IMG/VR virus record: IMGVR_UViG_3300008110_000088
Location: 1 to 47,993 of that record
Reading direction: 5' to 3' (one strand)
Length of the DNA stretch: 47,993 bases
Source: a virus
Shown: in pieces, positions 33,786 to 41,899 of the stretch
Numbering within the stretch: position 1 is the stretch's first letter
Layout of the letters: each line of letters opens with the position of its first letter
The notes under the pieces: generated by a model
What the model was told of the DNA's origin: nothing
Databases searched by the model: none
What the model saw: only the letters and a program-made list of their open reading frames with translations
Translations under genes and position numbers: made by a program

Positions 33786-34959
33786 TAACTTGTTTAGGTG
33801 ATGACCTAATGTTTTGATATGACCCGTTGATAGAATTAGGAGCATTTCTAATTGCACTAGCAGCTTGTGTAGGGAAATTGAATGCAGTATTTCTATTGGG
33901 AGTGCCTTGTAATGCATCTGTTGCAATACCTAAGGCTTCTGACTTAGCAATTCTTAATATATTTTGAGGATTTTTAAAAGTATTGGCTGCTGTTCCTGCT
34001 TTTTGAACTGCACCTACAATATTACCATTTTCTAAATCATCTAAGATACCACCGGCAGCATCAACAAGACCACCTTGGCCTAATATAGTTGCATTTGATC
34101 CTGGACGAGCAATAGGACTTAATACAGTATCATAGTGATCATTACTACCAAATCCAGTAACTATATCATATGGTTTACGACCATCAACTGCACCTTCATA
34201 GTACTTTACAGTTTCGTAATTTAAAGTCATCTGATTTTCCATTACGCCACCTCCCTCACTGTAACTGTAAGTATCGTGACTGAAACTTTCAATCATAGGG
34301 TTGATTAGTCTATACAAAGAAAAATTATGTTGGTTGAAACCATATATATTAATTGCCTTAAAGAAAGGCGCTTTACTTATACCTAGATTTGCGGCTGAGT
34401 TAGTAGCCGGGCTTTTACCAGTCTCACCAATATATCCCCAATCATCATTACCAGTGATAGTAGGGTCGTATATATTTCTACGATTTAAGTTATATCTAAC
34501 TGCATTATCACCACCTACACCACTAATAGTTGTATTAGTATTACTATCCATCTGTGTTGCATCTTTATAGTAGTATGTGTAATACGTATACCATAATTTT
34601 TTAATTAAATTTTGATTATCATCATGGAATACAACGTTAATAGGATCGTATTTAATTTTAGTTTGCACTACCCGTTTACGATTATATTGGTTTAGTGTAG
34701 CTAATTCAAACGTGTATTTTGGTAGTTGTATATTTTTGACTGCTAATCCAAAGTTTTGATCTTGTGGCCAAGATTGAGTAGCACCGATGTAGTCTTTGTT
34801 TATATCAAAATAAACATGAAATAGAAACTTAAACTTGGGTGAATACCCATAAGCATTTGTTCTAAATGTTTTACTTGCGTGTTGGTAATCACGCAAGTAT
34901 TCATTTGTAAAGAACGATGTTGCGGCGTCAGTTAATAGGTTTTGAACGAACCCAGCCAT
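33781..34959 (-). CDS. Tail-tube-like / tube-initiator (gp48/gp54-type) protein (392 aa)
   Basis: The first half resembles tail-tube-type folds: YSPKFKFLFHVYFDI (about 39-53), FGLAVKNIQLPKYTFE, NQYNRKRVVQTKIKYDPINV and FHDDNQNLIKKLWYTYYTYY. The second half is rich in Ala, Asn and Gly and may be flexible. It lies directly behind gp19, where baseplate hub or tube-cap genes are expected. The exact T4 counterpart is uncertain. It has no strong Shine-Dalgarno; the tail tube stop is 12 bases upstream. Confidence 0.7.
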   Translation of the reverse strand: MAGFVQNLLTDAATSFFTNEYLRDYQHASKTFRTNAYGYSPKFKFLFHVYFDINKDYIGATQSWPQDQNFGLAVKNIQLPKYTFELATLNQYNRKRVVQTKIKYDPINVVFHDDNQNLIKKLWYTYYTYYYKDATQMDSNTNTTISGVGGDNAVRYNLNRRNIYDPTITGNDDWGYIGETGKSPATNSAANLGISKAPFFKAINIYGFNQHNFSLYRLINPMIESFSHDTYSYSEGGGVMENQMTLNYETVKYYEGAVDGRKPYDIVTGFGSNDHYDTVLSPIARPGSNATILGQGGLVDAAGGILDDLENGNIVGAVQKAGTAANTFKNPQNILRIAKSEALGIATDALQGTPNRNTAFNFPTQAASAIRNAPNSINGSYQNIRSSPKQVT

Positions 34960-34971
34960 TAATTGCTCTTA

Positions 34972-35598
34972 TTAACCAATACCAGTAACTGCTGTACCAC
35001 CAAATGCACGACCTACATTTGTACCGACACCAGAAGTCAATGGTGACTGAATTGCATTATCAAATCTTACGCTCAACTGAATTGTAGCTGGATCACTTGT
35101 TTTGTAATCCAAATTATTATAGTTGGCTGTCTTAATAAAGCATCCATACAATTCCCAGGTTTCTAATACAGAAGGTGTAAGTACACCATTACCACCGTCA
35201 AGAATTTCATAATTGATTTGAAACTTATAATCTTGTGCAGTTGCGGCACTTGCTTGTTCAACAAAGTCCATTTGTTTCTGAATTTGTTGACCAACCAATT
35301 TACTAACGTTGCCCTGTGCATCATCACGTAGATTGATTGTAGTTTCTTGCCATGCATGTTTACCTGCAAGATAAATTCTTGAGTTATATACATCTAAAGT
35401 TACTTCATCAAATTGAACTTGTGGACGAGTAATATCCATTACTTGTTTTGTTAGTTCTGTAGTGGAACCACCTACACCAAAGTTTAAGAACAATGCTCTA
35501 AAACGATATTGTAGTTTAGGCATCAATAGACCCTGTGCGTTGGTAGCATTATCCGCTGCAACGGTCATATTGAACAATGATTGTGAGGCTGTTGCCAT
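34972..35598 (-). CDS. 19: Tail tube protein, gp19-like
   Basis: This 208-residue protein has the gp19-like series LQYRFRALFLNFGV, QVMDITRPQVQFDEVTLDVY and HAWQETTINLRDDAQGNVSK. QDYKFQINYEILDG and ETWELYGCFIKTANYNNLDY follow. It stacks as hexameric rings to form the inner tube of the contractile tail. It follows the sheath gene, as in T4 (18-19). AGGAG lies 9 bases before the ATG, behind a late promoter. Confidence 0.88.
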   Translation of the reverse strand: MATASQSLFNMTVAADNATNAQGLLMPKLQYRFRALFLNFGVGGSTTELTKQVMDITRPQVQFDEVTLDVYNSRIYLAGKHAWQETTINLRDDAQGNVSKLVGQQIQKQMDFVEQASAATAQDYKFQINYEILDGGNGVLTPSVLETWELYGCFIKTANYNNLDYKTSDPATIQLSVRFDNAIQSPLTSGVGTNVGRAFGGTAVTGIG

Positions 35599-35618
35599 AT
35601 TTTATTCTCCTATATCTT

Positions 35619-35626
35619 TATTTATC
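35619..35626 (-). promoter_or_regulatory. Late promoter of the tail tube gene
   Basis: GATAAATA followed by A on the minus strand, 20 bases before the ATG, with TAGGAG between. Confidence 0.65.
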
Positions 35627-35632
35627 TTTAAT

Positions 35633-35654
35633 TCACCCCTGTCTCCAGGGGTGA
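35633..35654 (-). terminator. Intercistronic hairpin with GAGA loop between sheath and tube
   Basis: Nine-base arms TCACCCCTG / CAGGGGTGA (35633-35641, 35646-35654) form a perfect stem. The minus-strand loop is GAGA, a stable GNRA tetraloop. No T run follows, so it may stabilise or process RNA or attenuate rather than terminate fully. Confidence 0.6.
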
Positions 35655-35659
35655 TTATC

Positions 35660-38600
35660 TTACTGAGCATTTGCTAATTCACCTGTATTCAATACACGAA
35701 CTGGAATGTAGATGAATTCAGCTGCCTTGACTGGTTCAATAGCAACGTCAATCCACAGTTCATTTCTATCAATACGAGCAGGTGTGTTATTGCTCTCATC
35801 GCATACAACCAAATAATCATATAAACCACGTTTTGCAACTAAGTCTACAAATAATGATTGAACTACTCCGCTAATTTCATTACGAGTTACTGCATCGTTA
35901 GGTTCAAATACGAACGGACGAGCCGCAATCTGTAATCTTTCACGAATGTAGCACACTAATCTTGCTACGTTAATACGATCCAATGCTGATTGACTATCAA
36001 ATGAGTTCTTATTACCGTAGTTCAATAAACCAACACCAGTAAAGTATGCTAATGGATTGATTTGATTTGTGTATAACACATCACGAATACTCATACGATT
36101 CTTAACAGTCTGGAACTCACCAGTAGTAGCATTTAGGTAGCCAATGTTTGTAGCATTGTCAATTGTACCACGGCGTGTACCTGCTGGAGCTAACCAAGGA
36201 TAAGCAATAGAATCATTACGTAAGAATGTGCGTAACATCATGTGACTTGCTGGAACAACAACTGCCGCACCTGTCAAGTCTGTAGTGATACCACTTGGAT
36301 AGAATACACCCAAATAACTATCACGTGTTACCCATCCTTCTTCACCTGTACTTGTAGCACCAGCCGCATTGGTTGCCCAATTTGTTAGATCGGTTGCTTG
36401 ATCAGGTAAACGTAATGGAGTATCACCAATGATATATGCAGTATTGTTACGGTCATTATTCAATGTAACCATATCTGGTTGTAACTCTGGATATCCAGGA
36501 GCTGCAATAAGATTAAAGAATGTATCTTCTTCTCTTATACTTTGATTTGTACCGATAGCCGCTTTAATTGATTGAACAACCAAATTACGCTGTGCTTTAC
36601 GCCCCATGTATGCTGCACCATTAGACTGTAATCCACTAACACTTACCCATGTATATGAGTATGTTGGTAGTACAGCAGGTGATGGATAATTTGCTGAGGT
36701 AAAGTAATTTGTTTTAAATTGTTTTACGTTATAACCACTACGGCGTGTGTTGAACAACAACATACCTTGTGGGTATAGTGCTGGATCCGGCGCATCTAAA
36801 TCTAAATAATCACTTTCAAGTAATGTTTCAATACTTACTAGAGGATCATTTACTGGATCAACAGTTCCTACATTACCCCAACGAGCATCAGCAAATAAGA
36901 TACCATTGTGACTTGTCTGATCAGATGTATCAATACTTACCCATTGATCGGTACCGTCAACTTCTTCCCAACGATACAATTTAGGATAATTTTCTAAATC
37001 ACCACTATCAATCCACAAGTCACCGTACTCAAGTGCAGTACCGTCGCTTTGACCTGTTAATGGATCTGGTTCTGTTGGACTAATGATTGGTCCAGCAGGG
37101 TCAGTAGTATTAGAACCGCCTGCTGCTGGATTACCGGTACTATCATATTCTACATTTCTATATCCATACCAAGCACCATCTTTGTTTACCATGATATCAA
37201 CTTCGGATGCTGTACTGTAGTACCAATTTGTACCATTAACTGGATTAGTTGCAGGAGCACCTTCATTAGCCGTATACATTATTTCAGACCATGTAGATAA
37301 CTGAGTTGTATAATTTGCTCTAGGTGTTCCGCTATAGTATGCAAAACTTACAATTGCACCTGATCCACTAACAGCTTTAACAATAATTGTTAAATCATTG
37401 CCGCCATCTTCACCTCCAAGATCAGACCCTTTAAACGTTACTAAATTATTTACTGCATAATCAATTCCAGAAGTAATTTTATTGATAGCAGTGTATGATA
37501 CTCCATCATTTGCTATACTAAATGTAGCCCCACTACCAGACCCAGTTGTATCATCCTGTGATACACTATTATTAACATACCCTAATAAGAATCCATATGT
37601 TGATCCTGCATCAGTAAATCCAAAACCAGCCTCGGCTAAAGTTCCTGTACTTTGACCATCTAAAAAATCTGTCAAATATATTGCACCGCCTAACGTATGC
37701 TCTAATTGTATTGCTCCGGATGCAGTCACTGATGCTGTGGTATTTGGTATACCTGCAGCCAACCAATTGGTTACAAAATCAGTAGCAGTAGCAGGTCCTG
37801 ATATTGACATAGCAAGTTGATATGATGAGAGATTGCCACTAACGTTTGTAACTATAGCACCAACAAATACATCACCAGTAAGTGTAGGATTGTTTATGCT
37901 ACCGGTAAACACACTAGAACCTATACTTGTTTTTTCCCAATATTTAAAACTTGAAGTAGGGGCTTTGCTAGTAGGTGTGTATATTGTACCGTAAGTTGCT
38001 ATTACTGTGCCTACAGAGATATCGCCGCCGCCAGTAGAACTTAGGTCACTAATTGCGCTATATATTCCTTGATATTTATTAACAGTTTTACTTACCCATG
38101 TATCGGTAGCTGTATTGTATGCAGACATTTGAAGATTTATCCCTGATCCCAACTCGCTGGTTTTTACCCAAACACTTCCGGTTGGATGTGGGTAAAGTTG
38201 ACTAGCTGTCCATAATGGCATATTAGCAGATGTTGAAAATACGGTCTCAGGTACATAATATTGCGTTGGTTGTATACCCATATCTGCTAGCGGGGTATTG
38301 ATACCTTCAGCAAATGTCAAGTAAGGAGTTAAAGATGAATTAGGCTCACTATATGAAACGCTTAGTTTATTATCTATAAGTCTAGCACTTAGATATGTTA
38401 TATTCAAACCATTAATAGAATTTGCAACATCATTTACGGTATCACCTGAACCAATTGTAATTGTCACTGTCAATAACCCGTTAATATTAATAGTAAAAGT
38501 ATCACCATTGGTTAATGTTGGATTTGATACGGTACCGGTAACTACTGGTACTGCTTCTTTCCATTCGGTTGACCCTAATGGTACCCAAGCATTTGTCCAG

Positions 38601-39223
38601 TTTTTATAAAAATATGTAGCGTAGTCGTATTGGCCAGCTCCATCATTAAGTTGTTTAGCTATAACTGCATAACTACCTACGTTACCTAATGAATCAACTG
38701 GATAACTATCCACTATATATTCTGAATCTGTAATTACTATTGGTGTTTGATTAACAAATTTACCAGTGGATCTGTTAAACTCATAAATTCCCCAAGTAGA
38801 GTTTGTAGTGTCTAACCAATATGTACCGTCTGCTGGATTACCTAAAGGACGGCTCAATGAACCAACTAAGCTACCTAAATCAATATCTGCTCTTAATACA
38901 TAGCAACGATTTGTAGCACCTAATAATGAATATGTTGCTAACAAGCCATATTCATTTAATTCGTAACCCTGAATTGAAGTACCGTTTGTAGTCTTATAAA
39001 AGAACGGGGTACCAAACAAGTTAACCAAGTCACGTTGACTTGTTACTTGATATAATTTATTTGCATTTGCGGCTGTTGTTGCTGCCGCTACTCCTGTACC
39101 AGCCGCATTAGCTTTGTTTTGTGCTGTGGCTAAGACTACAAGAGGAACTGAACTTGAGGCTGCTGGTAAATATTGACTCTGGTCAATGATTGTTACTTCT
39201 ACGCCTGGTGATACTAGTGCCAT
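35660..39223 (-). CDS. 18: Giant tail sheath protein, gp18-like (1187 aa)
   Basis: The N-terminus (MALVSPGVEVTIIDQSQYLP, then LVNLFGTPFFYKT and LLATYSLLGATNRCYVLRAD) is typical of T4 gp18. So is the C-terminal 340 residues, which include TLNNDRNNTAYIIGD, AYPWLAPAGTRRGTIDNATN, INPLAYFTGVGLLNYGNKNS and VARLVCYIRERLQIAARPFV. T4 gp18 has 659 residues. Here about 700 residues (roughly 130-830) separate the two ends and hold several small surface-type modules also seen in fibres and in the neck protein. AAGGAAA precedes the ATG. Confidence 0.92.
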   Translation of the reverse strand: MALVSPGVEVTIIDQSQYLPAASSSVPLVVLATAQNKANAAGTGVAAATTAANANKLYQVTSQRDLVNLFGTPFFYKTTNGTSIQGYELNEYGLLATYSLLGATNRCYVLRADIDLGSLVGSLSRPLGNPADGTYWLDTTNSTWGIYEFNRSTGKFVNQTPIVITDSEYIVDSYPVDSLGNVGSYAVIAKQLNDGAGQYDYATYFYKNWTNAWVPLGSTEWKEAVPVVTGTVSNPTLTNGDTFTININGLLTVTITIGSGDTVNDVANSINGLNITYLSARLIDNKLSVSYSEPNSSLTPYLTFAEGINTPLADMGIQPTQYYVPETVFSTSANMPLWTASQLYPHPTGSVWVKTSELGSGINLQMSAYNTATDTWVSKTVNKYQGIYSAISDLSSTGGGDISVGTVIATYGTIYTPTSKAPTSSFKYWEKTSIGSSVFTGSINNPTLTGDVFVGAIVTNVSGNLSSYQLAMSISGPATATDFVTNWLAAGIPNTTASVTASGAIQLEHTLGGAIYLTDFLDGQSTGTLAEAGFGFTDAGSTYGFLLGYVNNSVSQDDTTGSGSGATFSIANDGVSYTAINKITSGIDYAVNNLVTFKGSDLGGEDGGNDLTIIVKAVSGSGAIVSFAYYSGTPRANYTTQLSTWSEIMYTANEGAPATNPVNGTNWYYSTASEVDIMVNKDGAWYGYRNVEYDSTGNPAAGGSNTTDPAGPIISPTEPDPLTGQSDGTALEYGDLWIDSGDLENYPKLYRWEEVDGTDQWVSIDTSDQTSHNGILFADARWGNVGTVDPVNDPLVSIETLLESDYLDLDAPDPALYPQGMLLFNTRRSGYNVKQFKTNYFTSANYPSPAVLPTYSYTWVSVSGLQSNGAAYMGRKAQRNLVVQSIKAAIGTNQSIREEDTFFNLIAAPGYPELQPDMVTLNNDRNNTAYIIGDTPLRLPDQATDLTNWATNAAGATSTGEEGWVTRDSYLGVFYPSGITTDLTGAAVVVPASHMMLRTFLRNDSIAYPWLAPAGTRRGTIDNATNIGYLNATTGEFQTVKNRMSIRDVLYTNQINPLAYFTGVGLLNYGNKNSFDSQSALDRINVARLVCYIRERLQIAARPFVFEPNDAVTRNEISGVVQSLFVDLVAKRGLYDYLVVCDESNNTPARIDRNELWIDVAIEPVKAAEFIYIPVRVLNTGELANAQ

Positions 39224-39274
39224 GTTAAATTTCCTTTATGTTATGATTATGAGGGTTAACGCCCTAACGTATTA

Positions 39275-39282
39275 ATATTTAG
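39275..39282 (-). promoter_or_regulatory. Late promoter (CTAAATAT type) of the sheath gene
   Basis: CTAAATAT on the minus strand lies 52 bases before the ATG, giving a leader of about 45 bases with a small AGGG/CCCT hairpin. The CTAAATA form is a variant seen in aquatic T4-like phages. The 120-base gap 39224-39343 also contains a 12-base palindrome ACCTTTAAAGGT (39314-39325). Confidence 0.45.
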
Positions 39283-39331
39283 TGCATATCATAAAAAAAG
39301 CACCAATAACCGTACCTTTAAAGGTTTCTGG

Positions 39332-39339
39332 GTTAAATA
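39332..39339 (+). promoter_or_regulatory. Late-promoter-like octamer 4 bases before the HNH-like gene
   Basis: GTTAAATA followed by C on the plus strand ends 4 bases before the ATG at 39344. The spacing is the same as at the nucleotidyltransferase gene. The first bases are not consensus. Confidence 0.35.
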
Positions 39340-39343
39340 CTGT

Positions 39344-39691
39344 ATGATTAGACCTGTTTGCAAAGAATGCAATAAAAATCTATGTGCAGTAAATTATATA
39401 CGCAATGAAAAAACATACTATAGGAGTATGTGTGATGAGTGTGGCAGAAAGAAAAATAAGAAAAAGCCAAGAATACCGAGTTGGCAAAAAGCAGGGTATA
39501 AGAAAAAACCCGCATGTGATGTTTGCGGGTTTAAATTTCTATATCCTTCACAAGCTACAGTGTACCATACTGATGGTAAACTTGAAAATAATCAGTATAC
39601 CAATCTACGAACAGTCTGTTTGAATTGTATAGAAGTTATAAAACGAAAAGAAGTTACTTGGCGTAAAGGGGACTTAGAGGTTGATTATTGA
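39344..39691 (+). CDS. HNH-like zinc-binding protein (115 aa)
   Basis: Four CxxC pairs are present (C6-C9, C30-C33, C58-C61, C92-C95). The second half reads YHTDGKLENNQYTNLRTVC, which matches the H-x-DG...NN...NLRTVC core of HNH nucleases. The final His of a classical HNH site is not evident (CLNCIEV instead of CxxCH), so it may be a DNA-binding relative rather than an active nuclease. It is plus-strand between minus-strand sheath and dNMP kinase genes; its end overlaps the latter by 18 bases. No Shine-Dalgarno is seen. Confidence 0.75.
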   Translation: MIRPVCKECNKNLCAVNYIRNEKTYYRSMCDECGRKKNKKKPRIPSWQKAGYKKKPACDVCGFKFLYPSQATVYHTDGKLENNQYTNLRTVCLNCIEVIKRKEVTWRKGDLEVDY

Positions 39692-40309
39692 TTTGACCTT
39701 AGTGTGTAAGTCATCTATCGAACCATTATTGTCTATGTAATGGTCATATTTTAATCCAACACTACTGTACTCACTTGCATGTACTTTTTGTTTGTCTAAT
39801 TTAGTTTTACTTAGGGCCCACATACTATTGCCATTAGCACCGCGATTAAATGCTATTGCGGCATCATACCATTTAGGTCTCTCACCGCGTTCTACCCTCA
39901 TTGTAATGCCACCTGCAGTTTTGATAGCATTTACTTCATTAGCAAAACGACAGTCAGTAATAACAATATTGTCTTTAGTCTTGCGTAATTGATTTTCTAC
40001 ACTTGCTACCCAGATATCATTGTGAAATCCATTGCGACAAACTTCTGTTCCCCATTGTTGCAATACCCACCTAGGAGTAAGTTCAGGGATGTTTAATCGT
40101 TCACTCCACCACACATCTAATTGCTCTCGCCATTCTCTACTAGACTTTGTAGTTCCCTCTAGTAATTCTCGGTCCCAACCAAAAACTGCGGAACAAGCAT
40201 CTTTGAGTGTACCTGCAAAACTAATTCTTTTATACCCGTGAAATGTAGTAAGATAGTCAGCAATAGTGTCTTTGCCGCTACCAATAAACCCAGTGATACC
40301 TATAATCAT
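39674..40309 (-). CDS. 1: Deoxynucleoside monophosphate kinase, gp1-like
   Basis: The P-loop is GFIGSGKDT (residues 7-15). GYKRISFAGTLKDACSAVFG, LTPRWVLQQWGTEVCRNGFH and NIVITDCRFANEVNAIK follow. These segments are typical of the T4 gp1 dNMP kinase, which phosphorylates dNMPs for phage DNA synthesis. The length, 211 residues, is near the usual size. AGGAG precedes the ATG. A sigma70-type promoter placed within a hairpin controls it, fitting early expression. Confidence 0.88.
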   Translation of the reverse strand: MIIGITGFIGSGKDTIADYLTTFHGYKRISFAGTLKDACSAVFGWDRELLEGTTKSSREWREQLDVWWSERLNIPELTPRWVLQQWGTEVCRNGFHNDIWVASVENQLRKTKDNIVITDCRFANEVNAIKTAGGITMRVERGERPKWYDAAIAFNRGANGNSMWALSKTKLDKQKVHASEYSSVGLKYDHYIDNNGSIDDLHTKVKSIINL

Positions 40310-40317
40310 TTATCAAC

Positions 40318-40357
40318 TCCTGTACAATATTATATTACAGGACTATGAAAAAGTAAA
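40318..40357 (-). promoter_or_regulatory. Sigma70-type promoter inside an RBS-sequestering hairpin
   Basis: TTTACT (40357-40352), a 17-base spacer and TATAAT (40334-40329) lie on the minus strand. Seven-base arms TCCTGTA and TACAGGA (40342-40336 with 40324-40318) flank the -10 box, and the downstream arm covers part of AGGAG. RNA begun near 40322 would keep the ribosome-binding site but not the upstream arm. Confidence 0.65.
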
Positions 40358-40364
40358 CCTTCAT

Positions 40365-41126
40365 TTAACCAATTACAAATGATAGCGGTTGACTATAATC
40401 TACAAAACGCTTTAAGTCTTCCAATAATTGGTCTTGCATTGCTTTGCCTTCAGCCTTTAATGTAGCTCCATTAAGTGTGGTGCCACCACCTGGACCTGCA
40501 ATACTAGCAAACTTTTCACGGGCTTCACCTAACATTAATTTTAATTGACTAAGTGTCCAATCACCTATCCAAATACCAGCACCAGGATCCTGCAATAAAA
40601 CTTGTTCAGGCTTTTGAATATCTGCCCATATCAATACTTGTTCTCCGCTACCTTTAGGGTCACGAACAATACGCAATTCTTTTGTAACAGGATTGAATGT
40701 GAATATAACATATCCACCGAACATACGTGCCGCTAATTCAATATACTGAGCATAGAAGTCATAGGTAGCTAAACCACCTGCTTGGTTATAATTTAGCAAA
40801 TAGGTATTAAGAATGGCACTACTAAAAGGGTCGAAACTGCTTGCGGCAGGGCCTGTCTCTAAACCAACCGTTCTACGAAATAATTGTCTTACATTAATGA
40901 ATTCCGAAGGTAATGTATATACATCTACATTTCTTTCTATCTTTAATAGGGTATAAGATTCTTGTGTAGAATTCTGAGCCCGTTGTCTATAAATTTTAAC
41001 TGCATATTGATATGCAGCCTCATAGTGTTCAGGGTCCAATTCCACATCAACTATTCCGCCACCAAGACGTAAATTTAAATTTCTAAATAGGTCTTCTTTT
41101 AATTCGTCCAGCGTAGTACCAGCCAT
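40365..41126 (-). CDS. 13: Neck protein, gp13-like
   Basis: This 253-residue protein shows the gp13 neck-family pattern: LKEDLFRNLNLRLGGGIVDV (9-28), DPEHYEAAYQYAVKIYRQRA, YTLPSEFINVRQLFRRTVGL and FDPFSSAILNTYLL. IELAARMFGGYVIF, GEAREKFASIAGPGGGTTLN and a final VIG follow. In T4, gp13 joins packaged heads to tails with gp14. It is divergent in place from the gp14 gene, which is on the other strand 2.7 kb away. GGAG is present in a hairpin arm. Confidence 0.75.
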   Translation of the reverse strand: MAGTTLDELKEDLFRNLNLRLGGGIVDVELDPEHYEAAYQYAVKIYRQRAQNSTQESYTLLKIERNVDVYTLPSEFINVRQLFRRTVGLETGPAASSFDPFSSAILNTYLLNYNQAGGLATYDFYAQYIELAARMFGGYVIFTFNPVTKELRIVRDPKGSGEQVLIWADIQKPEQVLLQDPGAGIWIGDWTLSQLKLMLGEAREKFASIAGPGGGTTLNGATLKAEGKAMQDQLLEDLKRFVDYSQPLSFVIG

Positions 41127-41129
41127 AAT

Positions 41130-41160
41130 GTTCTCCAGATAGTGTATTTATCTGGAGAAC
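41130..41160 (-). promoter_or_regulatory. Late promoter inside an 11-base perfect RBS hairpin
   Basis: Eleven-base perfect arms GTTCTCCAGAT (minus strand 41160-41150) and ATCTGGAGAAC (41140-41130) surround a nine-base loop. GATAAATA followed by C occupies 41152-41145. The GGAG site for gp13 is in the downstream arm. Expected initiation near 41139 removes the entire upstream arm from late RNA. It begins 9 bases after the mazG stop. Confidence 0.8.
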
Positions 41161-41168
41161 CGTTCATC

Positions 41169-41600
41169 TTACAAATCGCCTTCTTTACGATTCTCTGAGT
41201 AATGAACGTCAAACTCACCACCAGGATAACGTGCTTTAAGTTTCTCTACGTTCTCAGCAATAACTTCATTAGGGTCTAGGTTAAGTGCCCTACAAGCATT
41301 GATCCAGTACCACATGATATCACCTAACTCACGTTTCATGTGAAAGAGATTTTCTTCATTGAGTGGTTTACCTTGAAAGAAAATCTTTTTAGGGATCTCA
41401 GTAAATTCTCCTGACTCTGATGCAAGTCCGAGACATGCAGTAAGCAACAGAGGCACATTAACATCAGGGCCATGTTGTCCGTCACCTACATAATTTCCGT
41501 CTAGTTCATCACACCGATTCATAAAAGTTGTCAAGTCGTTGCTTGGTTGACTTGTTACAGCCTCTACAAATTCGCTATATTTTTTCAAATCTACATTCAT
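41169..41600 (-). CDS. mazG: MazG-like nucleotide pyrophosphohydrolase
   Basis: This 143-residue protein has a MazG-type metal site: GLASESGEFTEIPKKIF with E62, E65 and E68, and RELGDIMWYW with E91 and D94. C-terminal VIAENVEKLKARYPGGEF is also typical. MazG enzymes hydrolyse NTPs, dNTPs or (p)ppGpp-like nucleotides and are common in aquatic phages. I start at the ATG at 41600, preceded by GGAG at 6 bases, rather than a TTG upstream. The ATG overlaps the stop of the small membrane protein gene (ATGA), so the two are coupled. Confidence 0.88.
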   Translation of the reverse strand: MNVDLKKYSEFVEAVTSQPSNDLTTFMNRCDELDGNYVGDGQHGPDVNVPLLLTACLGLASESGEFTEIPKKIFFQGKPLNEENLFHMKRELGDIMWYWINACRALNLDPNEVIAENVEKLKARYPGGEFDVHYSENRKEGDL

Positions 41601-41773
41601 GGCATGCTCCAAGCATCAAATGCAAGAACGAATCCTACAAATAGTAAAATAAATCCAGTACTGGTTTGTCCAATTGCTAGTGAGGCAATACCACATAGCA
41701 TATTTCCGATACCTAAGGTATACCCTACCTTTTTACGATTCATACCTAACCAAAATACAAATTTATTAATCAT
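41597..41773 (-). CDS. 58-residue membrane protein coupled to mazG
   Basis: The ATG at 41773 is preceded by AAGGAG at good spacing. The product has two hydrophobic segments, VGYTLGIGNMLCGIASLAIG and TGFILLFVGFVLAF, joined by a short polar turn, with a basic N-terminal loop (NRKK). That predicts a two-pass inner-membrane protein. Its TGA overlaps the mazG ATG. It is driven by a sigma70-type promoter, so probably early. A small holin-like or host-modifying role can be imagined, but no family was recognised. Confidence 0.75.
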   Translation of the reverse strand: MINKFVFWLGMNRKKVGYTLGIGNMLCGIASLAIGQTSTGFILLFVGFVLAFDAWSMP

Positions 41774-41794
41774 TTTAATAACTCCTTATGCGCT

Positions 41795-41823
41795 ATTATA
41801 CACAAGAATCCATATAATTTCAA
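41795..41823 (-). promoter_or_regulatory. Sigma70-type promoter of the membrane protein-mazG pair
   Basis: TTGAAA (41823-41818), 17 bases, TATAAT (41800-41795) on the minus strand. Predicted start near 41788 leaves a short leader containing AAGGAG. Confidence 0.75.
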
Positions 41824-41833
41824 ATAAATTGGA

Positions 41834-41875
41834 CTAAATATAAGTGTAGTTCGCGGAACGGGAATTCCCAACTAC
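41834..41875 (+). promoter_or_regulatory. Late-type promoter and hairpin before the homing endonuclease
   Basis: CTAAATAT (41834-41841) on the plus strand is a variant late octamer. A stem follows: GTAGTT (41846-41851) with AACTAC (41870-41875) and GGAA (41855-41858) with TTCC (41865-41868), with small internal loops. The AAGGAG site at 41887-41892 lies outside the hairpin. Confidence 0.4.
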
Positions 41876-41899
41876 TTTAACGCTTGAAGGAGCATCAAC

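Noticed and set aside
41774-41899. Group I intron around the GIY-YIG gene
   Set aside because: Neighbouring genes are intact and complete, and I could not identify core intron pairings; only one local hairpin is seen.
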